Assembly: GCA_001465935.1 (NCBI GenBank)
Contig: LNKV01000025.1
Location: forward strand, 639,609 to 703,608
Direction: 5' to 3'
Source: Clarireedia homoeocarpa
Lineage: Eukaryota; Ascomycota; Leotiomycetes; Helotiales; Rutstroemiaceae
Length of the DNA stretch: 64,000 nt
Shown here: positions 42,851 through 54,983 of the stretch, piece after piece
How the letters are laid out: every line of letters starts with the position of its first letter
Position numbering within the stretch: the first letter of the stretch is position 1
Notes under the pieces: model-generated
Database searches by the model: none
Seen by the model: the letters and a program-made list of their open reading frames with translations, nothing else
What the model was told of the DNA's origin: nothing
Translations under genes and position numbers: made by a program

Positions 42851-43964
42851 TTGATTGGTAGACTACCAGATAAACTTTATACACACATACGACGAGAATA
42901 CTGCTTGCATTGGCCAACGATGTAGGCAGCTAGGTCAAGCAAGTTGCCCTGCATAGTTCGGCATCATAGTCGTTACATTACGTGGCCAAGCAGGCTTGAA
43001 GAATCTCTGTCATTTTCATTTTGTCGGTTACAGGCGTTAGGTTTGCTATTATTCTTATTGGTGGTGTACATTGTTCTTTGGTTGTACCTCATCAATCATA
43101 TATCAGCGAATCTAGTAAATTCATCATAAGATTCGTATGCTTGTTTGGTGCGATGTTGCTGTGCCTGTGGCCTTGTTGATGGCGTTTCGCAGGTTGTCTA
43201 GTTTGAGGTTGCTAATTACTTATCTCCAGACTATCACAGCACAGGTGTGGGTGAAGCTGCAGGCTGGTGTTAGTCCCAACGATACGGAGATATGGCCTGT
43301 ACCAATCCCTAGATAAAGGACGCTCAGTGCTGGCTCTCGTTGTGGTTTGCAGAAGGCTTGATCTAGAGATACGAGCCATTATTACCTGTTTTGTAGAACT
43401 TGCTTCGGTTCCCATGTGAGCATGTGGCGGGGTACACTCTTATCCGAACCTTGTCTCTTGATTGGATGAGAAGGAAGTCAATTTGTTACGAGGTCCGATC
43501 TCTTGTATATTCAACTGGTCAATTTAATAAATGTAACTTCAGAGAGCACCTCAATGTTTCTGTGCCCCAAATCGGGATGATCTTTGCTCCGTCTGCAAGC
43601 CTGTCACTTATGTGGCATCCCGTGCACTGGTCTAAACCTATGCCGACTAGGCGACACCGCGACAACCTTCTATCCCAGAGAACCGTTAAAGAGGCGTAGA
43701 TGTATAGCTTCATATATTGATGCGTCTTCTAATAAGTTAACTGGAACGCTTTACACCCCGCCCCATTTTTCAAACCCCACTGGCATATTTCTATATAGGG
43801 AGTCGCACGGTCAGACATATAGTACACCCACTGGTAAATTGCTGTTTTACGATATCCATTTTTCTAGGCGGCCTTCTTGATCGTTCTTCATGTCCAATAA
43901 TGACTATCCTAGAATCCACTGCAACGAACAGTTCAGATATATTGGGTTCACTATCTATTTACCG
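42851..43964. other. Intergenic region between convergent genes
   Basis: About 1.1 kb between the coiled-coil gene and the kinase. No supported coding region or repeat. Confidence 0.4.
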
Positions 43965-45720
43965 CTAGCAGTACTCTATTGGTCGATAGGCACGAAACTT
44001 TCGAGTCCTTCGCAAGATACGTCGCCTTGTAATGAGCTGTGCGGTATCTGCTTTTTGCCATTCACCACTCTTGGCGCTTACGCTCGTCGCATGCCACTTC
44101 CCCTGCCACGTATGTCTTCTACTACGCTGTTCTACCTTCTTCTTCTGTATTTCTGCAGCATCTGCCTCTGTTTCTATCTCTTCTGGGTCTTCACTCTCGC
44201 TCTCAACTGCAACCGAACGTGCAATTTCCGATGGGTTGAGCTTTTGATCAAGAAAGTAGTCCAAGTGGACCCAGTCTGGCAACGGTCTATATTGTAGCGA
44301 ACGTCTGACATGACTCCCGGATCTGATTCTTTGAACCATTTCCCATGCAGTTGGTCTCTCATCTGGATCCATTGTCAACGCATACTTAATATCTGCTTCC
44401 AGCCACCCGCTTAAATGATCATCTATGCTTTGCTCGATTCGTTTTGGATCTTCCCTCAATATCTCCCTGTTCCTGCTAGTATCCTCCATATAGGATGGAA
44501 GTGTTAAATTGGGACGAAATCCCAACTTGGCCATGTAGTATATCATACTGCCTCCGCACCAGACGTCATATTTAGCACTGATCATGTATTCGGGTGGTTC
44601 GCTGACGACATTAAAGAGGTCTGATTCCCGTTGGCCCCCGACTGGAAGGTGAATGCAGGAGCCGAAATCTCCAAGCTTGAGATCAGGATAGTAATGTTTG
44701 GTCTTTTCTTGTGGCCATTTAAAAAATATGTTGTCTTCCTTTATATCGAGAACCACGGTGCTTCTTGGTGGCTGAAATTCGGGGTTGTCTTTATATAGAG
44801 GATGTTCGCCATGGAGAAACGCAAGGGCATCAAACAATTGTTCGAAGACTCTCCACTAGATGACGACATATCAGCAACGAACACACAATTACAATTGCTT
44901 ATAGTATAGGGAGTCGCCTATTTCATGTTTAAAAGAAGGCGATGCTCAGTGAAACGTAAATAATGAAGCGAAGGAGGTGTTGCCGAGAATATCAACAGAG
45001 AGTTACTTACAATGAATGTTTCAGGAGGAGAACCGCCCTTCCGTATATAGGTTCTAATAATATCGAAAAGAGTCCCTGCATCACACAGCTCAAAGACATG
45101 GAGGAATCTCCTACTCCCCAATATATCGAATTCACAATATGCCTCAAAGTTGCAGACATTTATGTGTCCCGTCTTGATATATCTCAAATAAGTCCTCGCT
45201 TCCCTCTCCCTCTTTAACCCTAGGCTGAGTGGATACATCAACTCGGAGTTTACGATACTGGCACCAGTACTGCGAGTGAGAGAAGGACTCGGATCTCCCT
45301 CTAGCCCCTCTGGGCTGTATGTTGTCGTCTGCTTGTCATATCGTTGACGGGATACTTTAAATGCATATTGAATGTTTGTGTCTTTATTCCGGCCGCGAAA
45401 AACCATCCCTGAACCTCCCGCCGCAATACAGGCGTCGATTTCGAGATTCTGCGAACTGAGTTGGGGGTCTGGACGCCATGGGTTGCTGCGGAATGTGACA
45501 TATTTTAGAGCACCTGCGTGCATGTGACAATTAGTACGTATTTTCAAACATAGAGCAGTAGCACGGGCCGGTCCAGACTTCATGGGATCTGGGAATTTGG
45601 TGCAGAAACCAGCGTGTGCCTTTTCGGCGAATTGTTCAACTTACGAATAGTCTGAGCCGCAAGTACGTGTGGTTTGCCCAAATGGTGATCTTGTGTCTCG
45701 GATTCTTCTGTTCTGGACAT
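43965..45720 (-). CDS. Protein kinase-like protein with basic C-terminal tail
   Basis: Three exons (45645-45720, 45011-45513, 43965-44855) join in phase to 489 residues. The glycine loop reads IAAGGSGMVFRG, the beta-3 lysine lies in YAFKVSRQ, and the hinge region is VFELCDAGTLFDII. The catalytic loop is VVLDIKEDN rather than the usual HRDxKxxN: Asp, Lys and Asn are kept but His and Arg are replaced. KLGDFGS supplies the metal-binding Asp, and EPPEYM replaces APE. The C-lobe is complete, then the last 70 residues are acidic and finally very basic (QLITRRRILRRTRKFRAYRP). It is probably an active but divergent Ser/Thr kinase; substrate unknown. The exon 1 start was chosen because the splice with a TACTAAT branch restores phase. 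Confidence 0.82.
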
Positions 45721-46059
45721 GATGAATACTCTCCGTGGGAAGTTTTTGTACGCTCGCTGGAACAGTCCTGCACAGAGTAAGATTGCATTGTAGAGATATT
45801 ATAGCGAAATGGATACAAAAGCAGATCAACTTCTTTGTTCAACGACCATCCTGTGCTCTTTGAACATTCCTCCAAAAAAATCGATCAATGAAAGCCTAAG
45901 GCTGAATGAAGTTTGGTGCAGCAGACAATCCTCGAAAAGACCGTAGCAATTACATATATGAATTTGAACTCATAGAAAAAACTCAATCGTGTTCGAAATG
46001 GTCAATCATAGACTGTAAGGAATCATTCAACCCCTGACCAAATATGCAGGATGTTCAAT
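45721..46059. other. Short intergenic region
   Basis: About 340 bp between two genes on the same strand. It must contain the kinase promoter and the NmrA-like gene terminator; no motif is evident. Confidence 0.35.
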
Positions 46060-47016
46060 TCACTTCACATCAGCACCCAAAGTCTGTAGCAACTTCTGAC
46101 GCTCTCTAACTAGGAATGCTTCAAATGTGCCCAGATCGCCTCCAAGTTCTGTGGCTATATCTCTCCTATCGTGGGGCCATTTATCTTTCGCCAGACTGGC
46201 TTCGAACAGTTGACTTTGTATAACTGGCATAGTACCATTATCGATAATTTCTTGTGTCTCTTCTGCAGTTCGATGTACCACTGTGATTTGAACACCGGAA
46301 ACCTTCTCGATAATGTGAGCGACGTCCTCGAAGGTTAACATTTCGCCGATAAGCTCGAAAGTCCTCCCCGCATATTTCTCTGGCTCTAGCAAAGCTTTCA
46401 TCGCAATTTTCGAAACGTCTCTCGGATCGAAGTGTCCTATCTTGTGTTCCTTTCCATAGGAGGTGTCAATGATGTGTTCCTCCTCTAGTCGTGGAAAATG
46501 GATACGACAAAGAAAGCCAATATAGTTATAATTCAACCATCCTGGCCTCAGCACGATCACATTCTTGAACCCAGCCTCCTTGATAACTTTCTCGACTCCT
46601 GCTTTGTTGCTGTAGTACTGTGCAAGAAAAGGATAGTCATTCTTTTTCGCATTCGCCAACTCGGCTTTCTCGGAAGCGCGATAGACTGTCGATACGACAA
46701 ATGTGTCAATGGTACCAACAGCTTTAGCGGCTGTCACGAAGTTCCGAGCGTACTGAATCTCGCCATCAGGGGTACTGAAGTCGGGCCATGTGTTAAGAAA
46801 GACCGAAGACACTCCTTCCATGGAAGAGGTGATGGACGACACATCATTGTAGGAGCCTGTGAAGATTCTCGCTCCACGAGAGAAGAGTTCCTGCGCATTT
46901 GATGATCCGGGGTCTCGAGTAAGACAATGAACTGATATACCCTGATCCAGTAAGGCGAGAGCTAGAGGAAAGCCCTGGGCTCCAGTTGCGCCTGTAACGA
47001 GAATGGATTTTGCCAT
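46060..47016 (-). CDS. NmrA-like NAD(P)-binding reductase/sensor
   Basis: One exon of 318 residues starting MAKSILVTGATGAQGFPLAL. The dinucleotide motif GATGAQG (residues 9-15) and the Rossmann start are clear. The NmrA branch is supported by LTRDPGSSNAQEL, the VVSTVYRASEK segment in place of a classical SDR YxxxK site, KAGVEKVIKEAGFKNVIVLRPG, and FDPRDVSKIAMKALLEPEKY. NmrA-like proteins either sense NAD(P) redox state or reduce small molecules; the two cannot be told apart here. The ATG at 47016 is chosen because upstream in-frame codons lack another ATG. The gene lies 385 bp downstream of the beta-lactamase-like gene on the same strand. Confidence 0.88.
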   Translation of the reverse strand: MAKSILVTGATGAQGFPLALALLDQGISVHCLTRDPGSSNAQELFSRGARIFTGSYNDVSSITSSMEGVSSVFLNTWPDFSTPDGEIQYARNFVTAAKAVGTIDTFVVSTVYRASEKAELANAKKNDYPFLAQYYSNKAGVEKVIKEAGFKNVIVLRPGWLNYNYIGFLCRIHFPRLEEEHIIDTSYGKEHKIGHFDPRDVSKIAMKALLEPEKYAGRTFELIGEMLTFEDVAHIIEKVSGVQITVVHRTAEETQEIIDNGTMPVIQSQLFEASLAKDKWPHDRRDIATELGGDLGTFEAFLVRERQKLLQTLGADVK

Positions 47017-47401
47017 TTTGTTTAAGCAAGGCAAAGTTTTTGGAGAGTAGTAGATAGCTGCGAGCCACTGATATGCTCCTGATCAAAGAATATATATATA
47101 CATATATGTATGCCGAAGGAATAAAGTCTTCGGAGCTTCTTGTGTGGCCCATCCACCGAAACGCCGAGCGGCCGAAACAGGTTCACATGGGCCGGCGTTC
47201 GGTTCGGTGAAAGCACTTGGCTTCAAAGTAGTGTAACCTTACACTATTCCTGTCTCGGCATTCAGCTTACTTTAACCTTACTGTAACTTACGTACGAGTA
47301 CGAGTCCTACGTACATCCCTATTAGGAACGATTCGTGTAGCAATGGATTATTCGTCCGGTAATACTGGTTAAGTCTACCACCCTCATCACCAACTCGAAG
47401 C
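47017..47401. other. Intergenic region between beta-lactamase-like and NmrA-like genes
   Basis: About 385 bp, holding the NmrA-like promoter. A short inverted TATATATACATATATGTATG-like tract near 47088-47110 is AT-rich. Nothing else is evident. Confidence 0.35.
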
Positions 47402-48772
47402 CTAGTCTTGAAGTTCTTTTTGTGATTCCTTCAACTTGTAAACTCCACGTTGGAAACCCTTGTGAAGTCTCATGATTGGCGGCGCCATTGGAGGGAGCAT
47501 TTGACTTGCAGCTAGACCGCACAATCCAGCCTTTCTGTCGATAAACTACCTTTGTTAGTCCGCAATATTTCAAGTAAAGGATGGGGCAGCTCACCCAAAT
47601 AACGCAAGGCACTCCACCCCAAAGGACAGTCCCCCTGTTTACCCACCCTTCTAGCTCATCTTCCACCAGCATTCCTCCAAGGCAAAAGTTCTTTTTCGTC
47701 TCTTTTGGCATATTGATACTCAGGAAGTTATTCATTTCCTCACTCTCCAAACACAGCTTGTTAAAAGCCTCCTTGCACTTCTCGTTCAATTGCGGTTTCC
47801 AGAACTCTGTCCAAGACTCCCTCCGCAAAAGCCTATCATCCTCCCTCAATACTGCTTCCAAGATCGTCATATATCCTCCCGCGCTTCCAAAAGCACCTCC
47901 TCCACCCAGGCAATCTTTGCTCCCAAATATCAAATCAAACTCTGGACAATCAACTGCATTTCCATGCGGACCAATAACGCTCAGATCAGCCATTCTATCT
48001 TTCATATCCTTGTTGGCCCGGGGCCAGAACGATATATCATTGATACCAAGGGGATCCCAGATATTCTTCTTCATGTACTCTTCAAGACCTACGCCATTCA
48101 CACGCTCGATTAATTTACCCACCCATTCTAAACCACAACCATACATCCAGCCCGTTCCTGGCTCAAAGAGAAGAGGAAGAGTCGCTTTTTCTTCAGCAGT
48201 CTCCCCACTCCACGGCATTTCCTTGCGCAGCTCACGCCACTTCATGAGTGAGGGGTGCATGATGTCGTAGGCATGGCCGGAGGTATGGGTTAGGAGATTC
48301 CTATGGGAATTTCATATTAATTGGCATATCCAAAACAGGATCTTCGATTCGTCTTACCTAAGCGTGATAGCGTTTCGTCTTGCAGTTAGTACAGGCTCTT
48401 GTGTAGTCTCGTCGAGGCTGGTGATGATACCATATTTTCCTGCTTCGGGAAGAATGGGACCGACATCTGCGTCGAGCTCAACTTGTCCGCGCTCAACACA
48501 TTGTAGAGCAGCGATGGCTGTCATTAATTTGGTGCAAGACGCCAATCCAAGAATTGTGTCTTTGGTTAATGGCTTTTTGTTAGACGCATCTTTCAATGAG
48601 CTTACTCCCAAGGCTTTGGAATACTTGAAACTGCCTGTAGCTGGTAGTTAGCCTTCTAGAATGTCTCCGCTGAATCGGCAATAGCACCTTGCTTGTTCGA
48701 AGCGAGTAGGACAACTCCTGGTAAGAGCCCGGAAGCATGGGCATTTTGATACTCGGTTTCGAAATCATGCAT
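47402..48772 (-). CDS. Serine beta-lactamase-like hydrolase/transesterase (class C/LovD-like fold)
   Basis: Four exons (48688-48772, 48358-48634, 47595-48300, 47402-47545) join in phase to 403 residues. The nucleophile motif SxxK is present as SCTK at residues 61-64, in LGLASCTKLMTAIAALQCVE. NLLTHTSGHAYD and PGTGWMYGCGLEWVGKLIER are typical of fungal relatives, the latter holding the candidate catalytic Tyr. The end WFIDRKAGLCGLAASQMLPP also matches the family. Members act as esterases or as LovD-like acyltransferases in polyketide pathways; the substrate here is unknown. No polyketide synthase lies in the window. A perfect 18-bp palindrome (48761-48778) covers the start codon. Confidence 0.88.
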
Positions 48773-50442
48773 GATTTCTCTGGAAATGTTCTAGTGTTCA
48801 CACAGAACGATATGAAAAGGGTCTTGTAACTCTGTAAGTGTTATTTGAAGCACTCAGATACTGTAGCCTAGGCTGATGACATGGCATAAATGCGGGGTAA
48901 ATGTGAACCTGCATCCCGAAACATTTCAGCTGACGTATGCCTTGAAACTAGTCCATGTTGCTGCAGAGGGCTTGCATCTTTTGACATAAAAATGGAGATC
49001 AAAAGAGTTTCCCTCGACACGTAGCTTCAATATGCGGAGCAATAAAGGAGGAAGGGTAACAGGAGATAAAATAATAGAGAACAACGCACACCCATGGAGG
49101 ATGATCTAGGGCCAGTCGGCCTTTCAACCGTATTATGTAGCGGATGCAGTATGTAGTTCCGAGGTATTTTGTGATAGCAAATTGTAGGCATGGACTCTAG
49201 AAGACTATAACTATATGATGCGACATATACAGAGAAAGTGGTCAGAAACGTTGCACCAGAAACTTTTGAGAGATTCTTACTATATGACGGGATAGCATAG
49301 GTAGGAAGGAATCTTCTTTCCTATAATTAAGTGGTGCTATAGGCCTATTTAAGTACCAGTACGATGACTAAGACGTTGCTGAAGAGCCAGATAACCTCAC
49401 TTGAGGCTACTGTATAATGTTAAAGAAATAACATAATCATGTATTCTAAACAATGATGACCACAACCGAGTCTATATTGAATAGGCATGTATTGAGTTCA
49501 CTTGACTCGAGCGCTCAATACCAAAAGTCTAAAACCAGCCACTGATTTCGCCCGCTGGGTCGAAGTCCTTGGTTGAATGGTCTCGACCTAGCAGACGAAA
49601 CGGAGGGTGTATATCAATACCAGCGGCCAAATCAAATAGTTACATGTTTCCACAGAGATAAAAACACCGTCCAAGACTCGAGAGCTGGACAAGTCCTCGC
49701 TATACTGTGCAATTGACGTCTATACGATTCATGGTCAAGGATAGTCGGAGCGAGAGGACTGCCGCCACAGGTAACTACCGGACGTTTTGTCGATTAGTGT
49801 CGTTGTGTCGATCCACCACACAGAAGAATATCAAAATTAAACAACTGACATAAAATCTGAGTTGGAAGACGCCGTGGGGCATGATACATTGGATCCTCAA
49901 ACGAGTATAAAGAGGTATGACTGCAAATAGATTCTCCTGTAATACGGAGACTATATACTCCATCTATATAAAAAATTACGTTAGATGTGTCACGAGCAAA
50001 CTAGCTGTAGATGCTGTTCAAGTTATGACTCACTAATTTATCGACCTTATATACTTCCATAATCTCGGGCGAACAATCACACCTCGAATGCTATGAGACC
50101 ATGTGCGTCCCCCAATGACAATTTGGTAACCTTTAATGCTCTAATCCGTAGCATGAATTCGTGCAAGCCAATGATGGCCCCAAGAGCCTTTCTTCGTCTC
50201 ATCATGGCATACAGACTAAACAATCGAATCTATTTGATCCTTATTTCCAGAAAGTAGAGAAGATTTGTGGTGATTACCGATCCGACCCATCCCTACCCAT
50301 CCCTATATCACGCCACATCATATGCTTTGCAGCCGACCAACCACTCTTTTTAAACCGATAATAATACTACAAGTGCCGGTATCATTAAGTTGTGTCTTCT
50401 CATGAGCCTCCAGTTCGACCTCAACTAAGGAAAGCTCAGTGT
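48773..50442. other. Intergenic region, no gene seen
   Basis: About 1.7 kb, moderately AT-rich. I find no coding region, clear repeat or RNA gene. Confidence 0.4.
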
Positions 50443-51987
50443 TCATCTGGTCGCCGACCTTCCGCCAGGCGCCGGTCCTACGAAATCCCTAACCCTCTTC
50501 TTCCCAAAATCCCTGGCCTTCTTCCACTTGCAATAAAGCAGTACAAAATCTTTCAACACCACAAATAGACAGCCGCCGACTATACTCCTCGCCCACTTGT
50601 GCTGCAACAATCCACGCTGCTGCAACCACACGGAAGGCAGAACCAGTTTCAGAGCATCGCCCATCACGGAAGATACGGTGGGGAAGAATAGCGCACCCAT
50701 CATTTTGATGAATATACTCGACGCATTGATGTTTCGTCGGAGTTCCCAAGCGTCGTTCTGATTGATTCCGTTCTGGTTTTGATTCGGTGCTACCGCGTCT
50801 TCGTTCCTTCCTGCCGCAGGCTGCGCACCTTCAGCCGCCATGTTGCCCCCTTGTTGCGCTGGTTCTCTATGCACTTCTTCAACAATCTCAACTTCCAGGT
50901 CGAAGAAAGCATTGTTTGCTTCCTCTCGCTGGACTTGCTGGGCGATCTGTTCTACGGTCTCCCCTTCACGCGGTTTTCGTTGGACGGCTAAATCCCATTT
51001 TTTTTCTAGGTCGCTGAATAAGGATCTGTAAATATTGTTATAGGTTAAACGGACGTAGGGCAGCATTGCGAACGTGCGGCCGGGTGTTGGAGGCCATGTG
51101 GTAAAATACTTGTTGTCGGGACTGAAGAGAAAATACTAGGGCGAGTTAGCGCATAGGAATTTGACTTGCGAAGATTGACTTACTGTAAGCGGAAGTACCG
51201 TGAACAACGGATCTGCAATTCTTGTCCGTGATAACACGAGGGTAGGTGCTATTAACGGAAGACCCGCAAGAGTCCACCAACTCGGCACCTCAGTGAGGTT
51301 AGGGAAGAATAAGAGGACAAGCTTGGTAAGCTTTGAGGCTGCCGGAAACTGTAGGTAGTCAGTCGAAACCAGTCCACTGAGAATGTCTCCGGGATTCGAT
51401 GCCATTATGCTCCTAGCTTCGTCTGCGCCAAACACTATTGTAAGAGTATTGATTCCATAGACCAGAAATCCTGTATAGAAGCATCCAGTCAAGCCAGTGA
51501 CAGCCAAAGGTAGCATGGCATCTTCCGTTAGCCGCCGCAGCTTGTCAATTGCCAACACGAGGTAGTCTTTGGGTTGATCGATCTTAAGCTGATATTTGCA
51601 GACAGGACAAACGATTTTGGGGGCCATTTCTTTGTCTCCAGTGACAGTGATCCAGTCCATCAGGCATTCTTCGTGAGCCCGCAGAGAGCAGGGACAAGGA
51701 GAACGCCAAGGCGATGCTTGAGGCCCATCTTCTGTATCATCCATCTGACATATCCAACATCTTTGAGGCTCCGATTGAGGTGGTTGTGCAGCACTTTGCT
51801 CATCGCTCCTGGTAGTGTCGGGCGCAGGCTTGGGATCATTTAAAAGATAGGCTTGCGCACTGGGATTCGAATGATAGCTGCTTTCAAAAGGCTGTGGTGC
51901 GCTCGATACTGCATCTTCGTCTGCTTCGTCTCTTTGTGGCGCGATTTGGCGGGATGAGCTCGAAGGTCTCGGCGGAGCTGAAGCCAT
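50443..51987 (-). CDS. RING-CH (RINGv/MARCH-type) membrane E3 ubiquitin ligase
   Basis: Two exons (51184-51987, 50443-51135) give 498 residues. After a disordered N-terminus, residues 77-130 form a C4HC3 RING-CH finger: CWIC, CPC, HEECLMDW, CPVC. Several hydrophobic spans follow (LPLAVTGLTGCFYTGFLVYG; LVLLFFPNL; WTLAGLPLIAPTLVL), and more near the C-terminus (FIKMMGALFFPTVSSVMG; GGCLFVVLKDFVLLY). This indicates an ER or endosomal membrane ligase that ubiquitinates membrane proteins with cytosolic E2s. An acidic, Gln/Glu-rich loop lies between the two membrane parts. It is not clearly the Ssm4/Doa10 ortholog, which is much larger. Confidence 0.88.
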
Positions 51988-53381
51988 TATTCGATGGTTG
52001 AATGGGTAAACGGGACAAAAAATTGAGCTTCAGTATCGCGCTATGGCATCATTACAATGAAGGTTTTGTGGCGATTGATTTGGTTACTTGTATCACGTAG
52101 ATGATAGGTGAAGCAAGATGACCAAGTCAATGTCGCTTGATACAGCCTTTCTATGCACATGAGGTTATCGCCTCGGTCATCAAGAGTTTCAGCCACACAC
52201 ATAACTAACTGGAGCCACACAGAATAGCCTTATACGCTTAGACCACCAGAAGTGTTACTATAAGATGCATGGAGCAGTACAACAATAACATGAGTTAATA
52301 GATGTTAACATGAGTTAATAGATGTAAACAAGATCTGAATTGGGGCACAATTATATATCTAAAAGTGCTGACTTCCACAAGGTAAATTTGTTGTATTCAT
52401 TCAAGCTCGATTGTATTTTATATAGATTACCTATTGGGTATATGTACGAAGCAATTGAGCACTCGGTGGTAGGTGCTGAAGAAAAGATCTCACTTGTTTC
52501 TACGAAGCTACTAACCTTCAATTCAAGAACGCACTTCAAATCTGCTTTCTCTCCCTACACCTACACACACAGAGACGTCTACCATCGCCAGCTCATTTGG
52601 TGAGCGACGCGCATCGACTCTTTACATTGTCGTCATCAAGTCGAAATATGTAATCTTGTAACACTCTTGAAAACCACTTTCGGCTCTTCTGACGGGTACG
52701 AGTGAATTGCATAGGTACGAGTAAACTTACAGATTGATACAGTTCGTCTCTTTCACGTATGCCATACCATGCGTATGTTAGGCGCATCAAAGAAGTAGGC
52801 TACTTGAAGGGTTTCGATCTTATTTACTATCGAATGCTGTCTAGCATGTCTAGTATACTTGGGTAGCACTGCGCCCTCTCTTAGCTAGCCCAGCTTTGGG
52901 TAGTCTAAGCTCAATGACGATGAGACTGTGATGCAGGACGCCTAGCTACCTGAATATGGAATAAACATCCTAGCCGGCATCTGTCGGATTATGAGGTTTA
53001 CCATGTCTTGCTGTGCTATTGTGTGGCTCAATGTAAATTTGAGATTGCCGGCAAGGGTTTGGCGATCAGCTACGTTGGGCCTACCATAACGGAGTTGTTG
53101 AGAACAGTAAAACACGAACAACGGCAAGACCTATCAGAAGTACCGCTTCATCTATATGCAGCTGCCGCCCTGGCTAACAGAACCTTGTCTTTCAAAATCC
53201 TTCATAGTTCTGCAGCCTGTTCAATATTACATGGGCTTTCTCCTTCCACACTGCTTGTTTATCTTACTGTTTTCCGTTTTGGTTTTCTGCTGTATTTTTT
53301 CCTCATTATCATTGCCTGCATTTCCTTCGAATTGCTTTCCTTTAAGTTCATTCTTCGAAGCTCGAGGAGATCAATGGAAGA
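51988..53381. other. Divergent intergenic region with a 20-bp tandem duplication
   Basis: About 1.4 kb. The repeat at 52286-52325 is listed separately. No supported coding region. Confidence 0.4.
52286..52325. repeat. 20-bp perfect tandem duplication
   Basis: The unit TAACATGAGTTAATAGATGT occurs twice without a gap (52286-52305, 52306-52325). Confidence 0.9.
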
Positions 53382-54983
53382 ATGCTGTTCAAGAAGCCCT
53401 TGCTCATAGTCACAACAATTACCCTTGCACTTATTATCTTGACCAGATATGGTTCGCATAATGTGCTCCCCCGCATCGGACTCTCACAAACACTGGGCGA
53501 TAAGGGCGGACAACCGGAGGAGCAATTGAAGGAGTGGCTCGAAAATGTGGAAAAGACTGAACCATATCAATGTAATGTTTCGGAAACTCTGAAATGGTTG
53601 GAAAAGTATAACCTTTCGTATCCGCTGCAATACGCTTCAAGAGACATCGTTACGAAGCCGGGCAATGGATCTAGGCCGTCGACCACCGTTGTCGACCAGC
53701 CTTTATTCGACAGTCTCGAAACGATAGAGCTGGAGGCACTTGAAATACCCAGAGCTGTAAATCGATGCTCGGAAGCAATCACTCTCGATGTGCCTCGTGC
53801 GCCACCTCATAAAATTGACGCTTCACATATGATCTTCGGGCTGCAAACTACGATGAAACGCCTTCGCGAAACAAAGAAGCACCTAGCACGTTGGCTGCCA
53901 AACACAGGCGCCCGACTATTTGCAATTGTCATTGAAAATGAAGGAAAGCTCGCATCCAAGTCCAGCATGGCTAAACTCCAGAAAGAATTTCGCAAAGAAG
54001 GCATGGCGGTCACCATTATGTCACCTGTTAAAAAGAAGGATTTTTTTAACCAGCGGTACTTTTCCCTCATTCCTGTGATGTATGCGAATCGCGACGCGAA
54101 AACCCAATGGATTGTTATCATGGACGACGACACATTCTTTCCCTCATTTCGTGCTCTAATCGACGAGCTTGCCCACCACGACCATACTCTACCCCAATAT
54201 ATCGGTGGCATTTCGGAAGATTGGGATGCAGTAAGGACTTACGGACTTATGGCATTTGGTGGAGCTGGGGTTTTTCTGTCCCTACCACTGGCACGGACCG
54301 TATGGGAGCACAACAATGAATGCAAAAATAGCATGCGATTTACTTCTGGAGATACGCTTGTAATGGATTGCATATACATGCACTCGTCAGCCCAACTGAC
54401 GCCAATACCTGGACTTTCTCAAATTGATCTGAATGGGGACCATTCCGGATTCTATGAAAATGGCCGGAGGGTTCTGTCATTACATCACTGGAAAGCAGGA
54501 TCGGTGACGCTTTATCCTTACGAAATGGAGAAAATGCACCTGATCTCCGAAGTTTGTGATGAGTGCTTTCTTCAAAGATTCCAGTTCTCCTCTGATGTTG
54601 TTCTTACAAATGGCTTTAGCGTTGCGAAATATCCCGACCAGTCATTAAACCGAGGGGTCGATAGTAACCCTGGCGACTTGTCGTATGAGGACGATAGAAA
54701 TGCGATCGACTTGAGACGGACAGAAGTGACTTGGGATAAGAAAGACATGGAAGTATTCCACAGTCTCGCGCCGACTAGACCACCTCTAGATAAGCAGCAG
54801 AAACGAAGCTGGACATTCTTGGACAGTTTTCTAGTGGAAGATGGCAAAGCTGTACGACAAGTTTATGTAAGACGAGAAATACAAGGCGAAGGGGGTCACG
54901 CGAGTGAAAAAGATGAGGTCTTGGTTTTAAATTGGCGAGACGGTAGTCGCCTTCAACCTGAGGTGCTGCGGCGGATGACATGA
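53382..54983 (+). CDS. Type II membrane glycosyltransferase, GT31/fringe-like
   Basis: One exon of 533 residues. Residues about 6-22 are a signal anchor (LLIVTTITLALIILTRYG), placing the enzyme in the Golgi lumen. The catalytic core has TQWIVIMDDDTFFPSFRALI near residue 245, whose DDD binds the metal-sugar nucleotide, followed by YIGGISEDWDAVRTYGLMAF and GGAGVFLSLPLA, a fringe-like order. DLNGDHSGFYENG and SLHHWKAGS complete the acceptor side, and an N-terminal Cys pair may form disulfides. It should transfer a sugar to a glycan or glycoprotein; donor and acceptor cannot be told from sequence. Confidence 0.85.
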   Translation: MLFKKPLLIVTTITLALIILTRYGSHNVLPRIGLSQTLGDKGGQPEEQLKEWLENVEKTEPYQCNVSETLKWLEKYNLSYPLQYASRDIVTKPGNGSRPSTTVVDQPLFDSLETIELEALEIPRAVNRCSEAITLDVPRAPPHKIDASHMIFGLQTTMKRLRETKKHLARWLPNTGARLFAIVIENEGKLASKSSMAKLQKEFRKEGMAVTIMSPVKKKDFFNQRYFSLIPVMYANRDAKTQWIVIMDDDTFFPSFRALIDELAHHDHTLPQYIGGISEDWDAVRTYGLMAFGGAGVFLSLPLARTVWEHNNECKNSMRFTSGDTLVMDCIYMHSSAQLTPIPGLSQIDLNGDHSGFYENGRRVLSLHHWKAGSVTLYPYEMEKMHLISEVCDECFLQRFQFSSDVVLTNGFSVAKYPDQSLNRGVDSNPGDLSYEDDRNAIDLRRTEVTWDKKDMEVFHSLAPTRPPLDKQQKRSWTFLDSFLVEDGKAVRQVYVRREIQGEGGHASEKDEVLVLNWRDGSRLQPEVLRRMT

